Assembly: GCF_000003815.2 (NCBI RefSeq)
Contig: NC_049982.1
Coordinates: forward strand, 22,217,936-22,281,935
Reading direction: 5' to 3'
Length of the DNA stretch: 64,000 bases
Origin: Branchiostoma floridae
Lineage: Eukaryota; Chordata; Leptocardii; Amphioxiformes; Branchiostomatidae
Made by a program: the position numbers and the translations under genes. Below, in pieces: positions 61,497 to 64,000 of this stretch. The notes beneath the pieces were generated by a model, which saw only the letters and a list, made by a program, of their open reading frames with translations, had not been told where the DNA came from and searched no databases. The stretch's first letter is position 1, and every line of letters starts with the position of its first letter.

Positions 61497-61826
61497 GTAG
61501 TATCCTAGCACTAAGGACAGATGCCACAGTTCTAATCAATAAGGGTAGATCCCAGTCGGGGACTGTGGATAGTATACTCGCACTCAGGACAAATGCAAAT
61601 GCCATCCAGGTATTGTGCTGATAGTATACTAGCACCAAGGACAGATACCACCCGGCAATTGAGCTGATAGTATACTAGCACCAAGGACAGATACCACCTG
61701 GCGATTGAGCTGATAGTATACTAGCACCAAGGACAGATACCACCCGGGTTTTAAGCTGATAGTATACTAGCACCAAGAACAGATGCCACTCAGGTTTTGA
61801 GCTGAAAGTACTAGCACCAAGGACAG
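61497..61826. repeat. 46-bp minisatellite
   Basis: AGTATACTAGCACCAAGGAC recurs at 61623, 61669, 61715 and 61761, exactly 46 bp apart, with a shortened copy at 61807 and diverged copies from 61497. It lies in the ABLIM intron 5' of exon A. Confidence 0.93.
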
Positions 61827-63479
61827 ATGTCACCTGATGGATGCACACACACAAACACTGAAAGCGCAAAACATTGCATGTACAAAATCAAACATGAAAA
61901 GGAAAGGAAAAGACAATAAAAAAATCATTATCAACAAAAAAATACAGGACAGAATGCAAAAGGATAGGAAAGTGTTGCATTCCACATTTTTTTGGTGCTG
62001 GGAGCAGAGAATGCAGCTGTTAGTCCGAGATCCAAGCAAAAACAAATGACACTAACTTAAAGCTAAAAATCTAAAAGCACTCTACCGCATATACAGTTTA
62101 CCTTGTGCCATACACTGGTTATAGATATGGAGCAGTAGACAGTTAATATCAGTAAAGCTGCATCAAATCAATTATACAGGATAGATCCTACCTATATGTC
62201 ATAGCAGAATAACTGACTAAGCAGAATAACTGCAAATGAGGGTTTTTCTCGTGTCACTCCTATTTTCTTCTTGACATCAAAACTTTGTTGCACAATTCCA
62301 TGTAATCATTCCTAGAAATGTGCTTTATTTTTCTTAATTTTTTGTCCAGCAAAACCCTTTCTGGACCATTCTGCAGCAATAGCCATGTGGATTCAGACAT
62401 ATGACCACAGTGTTCAAGCATGCTCCTGATTAATCCACACCCCTCCAGATGTCTACTTGTTGCCTGAAGGGTACTTCAGCTTCTAAAGGTTGGTGGTCAG
62501 CTACAACATGACGTAACCCTGCTCTGGTGGTCATAGAGCGGTAACTACATAGAACTCTACTGAAGGTGTGCAACAAAACCATTTCGGTGTCTGTAATGGG
62601 TTTTAAGTGACCCTTACTTAAGAACTTTCAGTTCCAGTCAGGTATATTTTGTACATGGCTAATTGCAAAAAAAACATGTGGATATAACATTGACATGTAC
62701 AAACAAAACTCATATTCATGATATTTCTATTCAAGGCAGCATGCCAAAATAACAAAAACAAACAAAAGAGCTGCTTTATCATTATGTAATACAAATATCA
62801 GTCGATTTTGACGATATGTTACTGTAAAATAAAATGCAAAAGATGTTAGATATACAAAAGAACTGTGGAAACTGAACTATTGTCAGGAAACCTGTTTAAC
62901 ACCACTGACAAAGGTTCAATTCTTTGATAAAAACAAAAGAAACGATACTAACCGAAGTATGCACTTTGGGAGTAAACTACTGTAGGGAAGGATAAGGTGT
63001 CTTGTGATAACAGAAAAACAACTCAGTCAGGATTGGGGAAAATGCGTTTAACCTTTAGCACACTATGACCACCTTCACACACCTGTAGGTGTATGTGCAC
63101 ATGAAGTCCAGCATGCTAAAGGTTAACGAAAGTAGATCTTCATCATAGAAGACATCACCAGAGAGAAGAAAAACACACACTTAAGGGAGGGGGGTATTTG
63201 TCGTGTACAAGAAGACCTGATAACATAGTACAGTACACAGGGATGGTTTCAAATGTCAAGGCCATACAAAAAAGAAAATAACTCCAATATGAATATCAGA
63301 GGGTTTAAAAAAAAGTCTATCAAAGTGAACAACTTTGAACAATTTTTTGTCAATAAACTAAGTAACTTACAAGAACTTGATGTTAAAAGAACTCTGCCAC
63401 ATGCTCTGATATATTTCTAATACACATGAAAATGAACAAGGTTTAGCTGCCCTGGGTCCCTGCCAGTTTGTTTTCTCAC
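61827..63479. other. ABLIM intron 5' of exon A
   Basis: 1.65 kb, AT-rich, no exon recognised. A short palindromic CCTTTAGCA/TGCTAAAGG pair flanks 63050-63122, which may be another small foldback. Confidence 0.45.
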
Positions 63480-63492
63480 CTTGTCCAACCTG
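63480..63492 (-). CDS. ABLIM: Probable ABLIM exon end, cut by an assembly gap
   Basis: A good donor (GTGAGAAAAC) at 63470-63479 is preceded on the minus strand by 13 bases that read QVGQ and end with a single G. That is the phase needed to join exon A as GAT. The rest of the exon is in the N run above it. It could be a chance GTGAGA. Confidence 0.4.
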
Positions 63493-63592
63493 NNNNNNNN
63501 NNNNNNNNNNNNNNNNNNNNNNNNNNNNNNNNNNNNNNNNNNNNNNNNNNNNNNNNNNNNNNNNNNNNNNNNNNNNNNNNNNNNNNNNNNNN
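63493..63592. other. Assembly gap (100 N)
   Basis: Run of exactly 100 N. It probably hides most of an ABLIM exon whose donor lies at 63479. Confidence 0.99.
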
Positions 63593-64000
63593 TCTTATGA
63601 AATGCTAAGAAAAGATCACATATAAGATATTCAACAGTTTATATGTTTCAAGTGAGCTATTTCTCTTCTTTTTTCAAAGATGAGGAGTTTTTCCTTTTGT
63701 CTCTATCGAGGACCATGTAGTATACTAGTATCTGTTCTTCTATATGAGATTGTACTGAGTTCCTAAACAATGTACTGAAAGGAGATCACATGAACAATGA
63801 CAATGCTGATTGGTCAGCAATTAACGGATTGGTCGATTAAGGAATTTGACGGTCAAATAAAAGTAGGGCTTTTATTGGTTGCTAGGAAGAACACCAAACA
63901 AACAATTGGTGAATGGAAACATGTCTGCCATGTAACCATACTGGTGGTGTAACAGATGGTGATAGTTTGGTGCCTGCACATTTTCATCAACCAAGAGGGC
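63593..64000. other. Unassigned sequence beyond the gap
   Basis: 408 bases, AT-rich, with no supported exon. It is presumably ABLIM intron. Confidence 0.4.

Noticed and set aside
1-64000. Bacterial-type systems such as CRISPR arrays, operons, integrons or prophage genes
   Set aside because: The window is intron-rich eukaryotic DNA. The tandem arrays lack unique spacers, and no prokaryotic gene layout is present.
1-64000. rRNA or tRNA genes
   Set aside because: No cloverleaf with intact A and B boxes and no rRNA core sequence was recognised on either strand by reading.

Overview
The window is eukaryotic, from an invertebrate deuterostome. A lancelet (Branchiostoma, amphioxus) fits best. The evidence is small exons with GT-AG introns, single orthologs of genes that are multi-copy in vertebrates, many short foldback elements and minisatellites, and two 100-N scaffold gaps. 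The genus is an inference from gene content and repeat style, not from a database match. Only two genes could be read with confidence. Both are on the minus strand, so transcription runs from high to low coordinates.

Gene 1 is the 5' end of a Slit ortholog, the secreted axon-guidance ligand of Robo. Four coding exons were joined in frame: 29719-29873 (signal peptide plus LRR N-terminal cap), then three leucine-rich-repeat exons of exactly 72 nt at 29227-29298, 28714-28785 and 27528-27599. The reading frame is still open at 27528. I could not find exon 5 or any later exon in the remaining 27.5 kb, so intron 4 is probably very long and fills 1-27527. That stretch holds minisatellites, a foldback element, AT-rich homeodomain- and TCF/Sox-like motifs and one weak candidate exon, but no secure gene.

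Gene 2 is the 3' half of an actin-binding LIM protein (ABLIM / UNC-115 / dematin family). Fourteen coding exons between 61175 and 43229 join into one 451-codon frame. It ends in a villin headpiece with the expected Leu-Phe-stop. The N-terminal LIM domains should lie at higher coordinates. A probable exon end at 63480-63492 runs into an N gap. The 3' UTR probably extends from 43228 to a polyadenylation signal near 39952. ABLIM therefore lies upstream of Slit in the same orientation, with about 10 kb between its probable mRNA end and the Slit start codon.

The most interesting observation is in ABLIM. Seven consecutive exons are all phase 1-1, so any of them can be skipped without a frameshift. 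Within this set a module of the form (D)-I/V-I/V-x(3-4)-R-x-P...D-D-x-W-P-x-P recurs on separate exons at 61.1, 59.4 and 58.0 kb, with a partial copy at 60.4 kb. As I recall them, vertebrate ABLIM proteins carry this block once. This looks like exon duplication that has made a splice-variable linker.

The rest is non-coding: the Slit 5' flank, which is rich in CpG near 29.7-30.9 kb, four minisatellites with units of 23, about 35, 76 and 46 bp, microsatellites, and about ten inverted-repeat elements. Several of these share the terminus TAGCCTGG.
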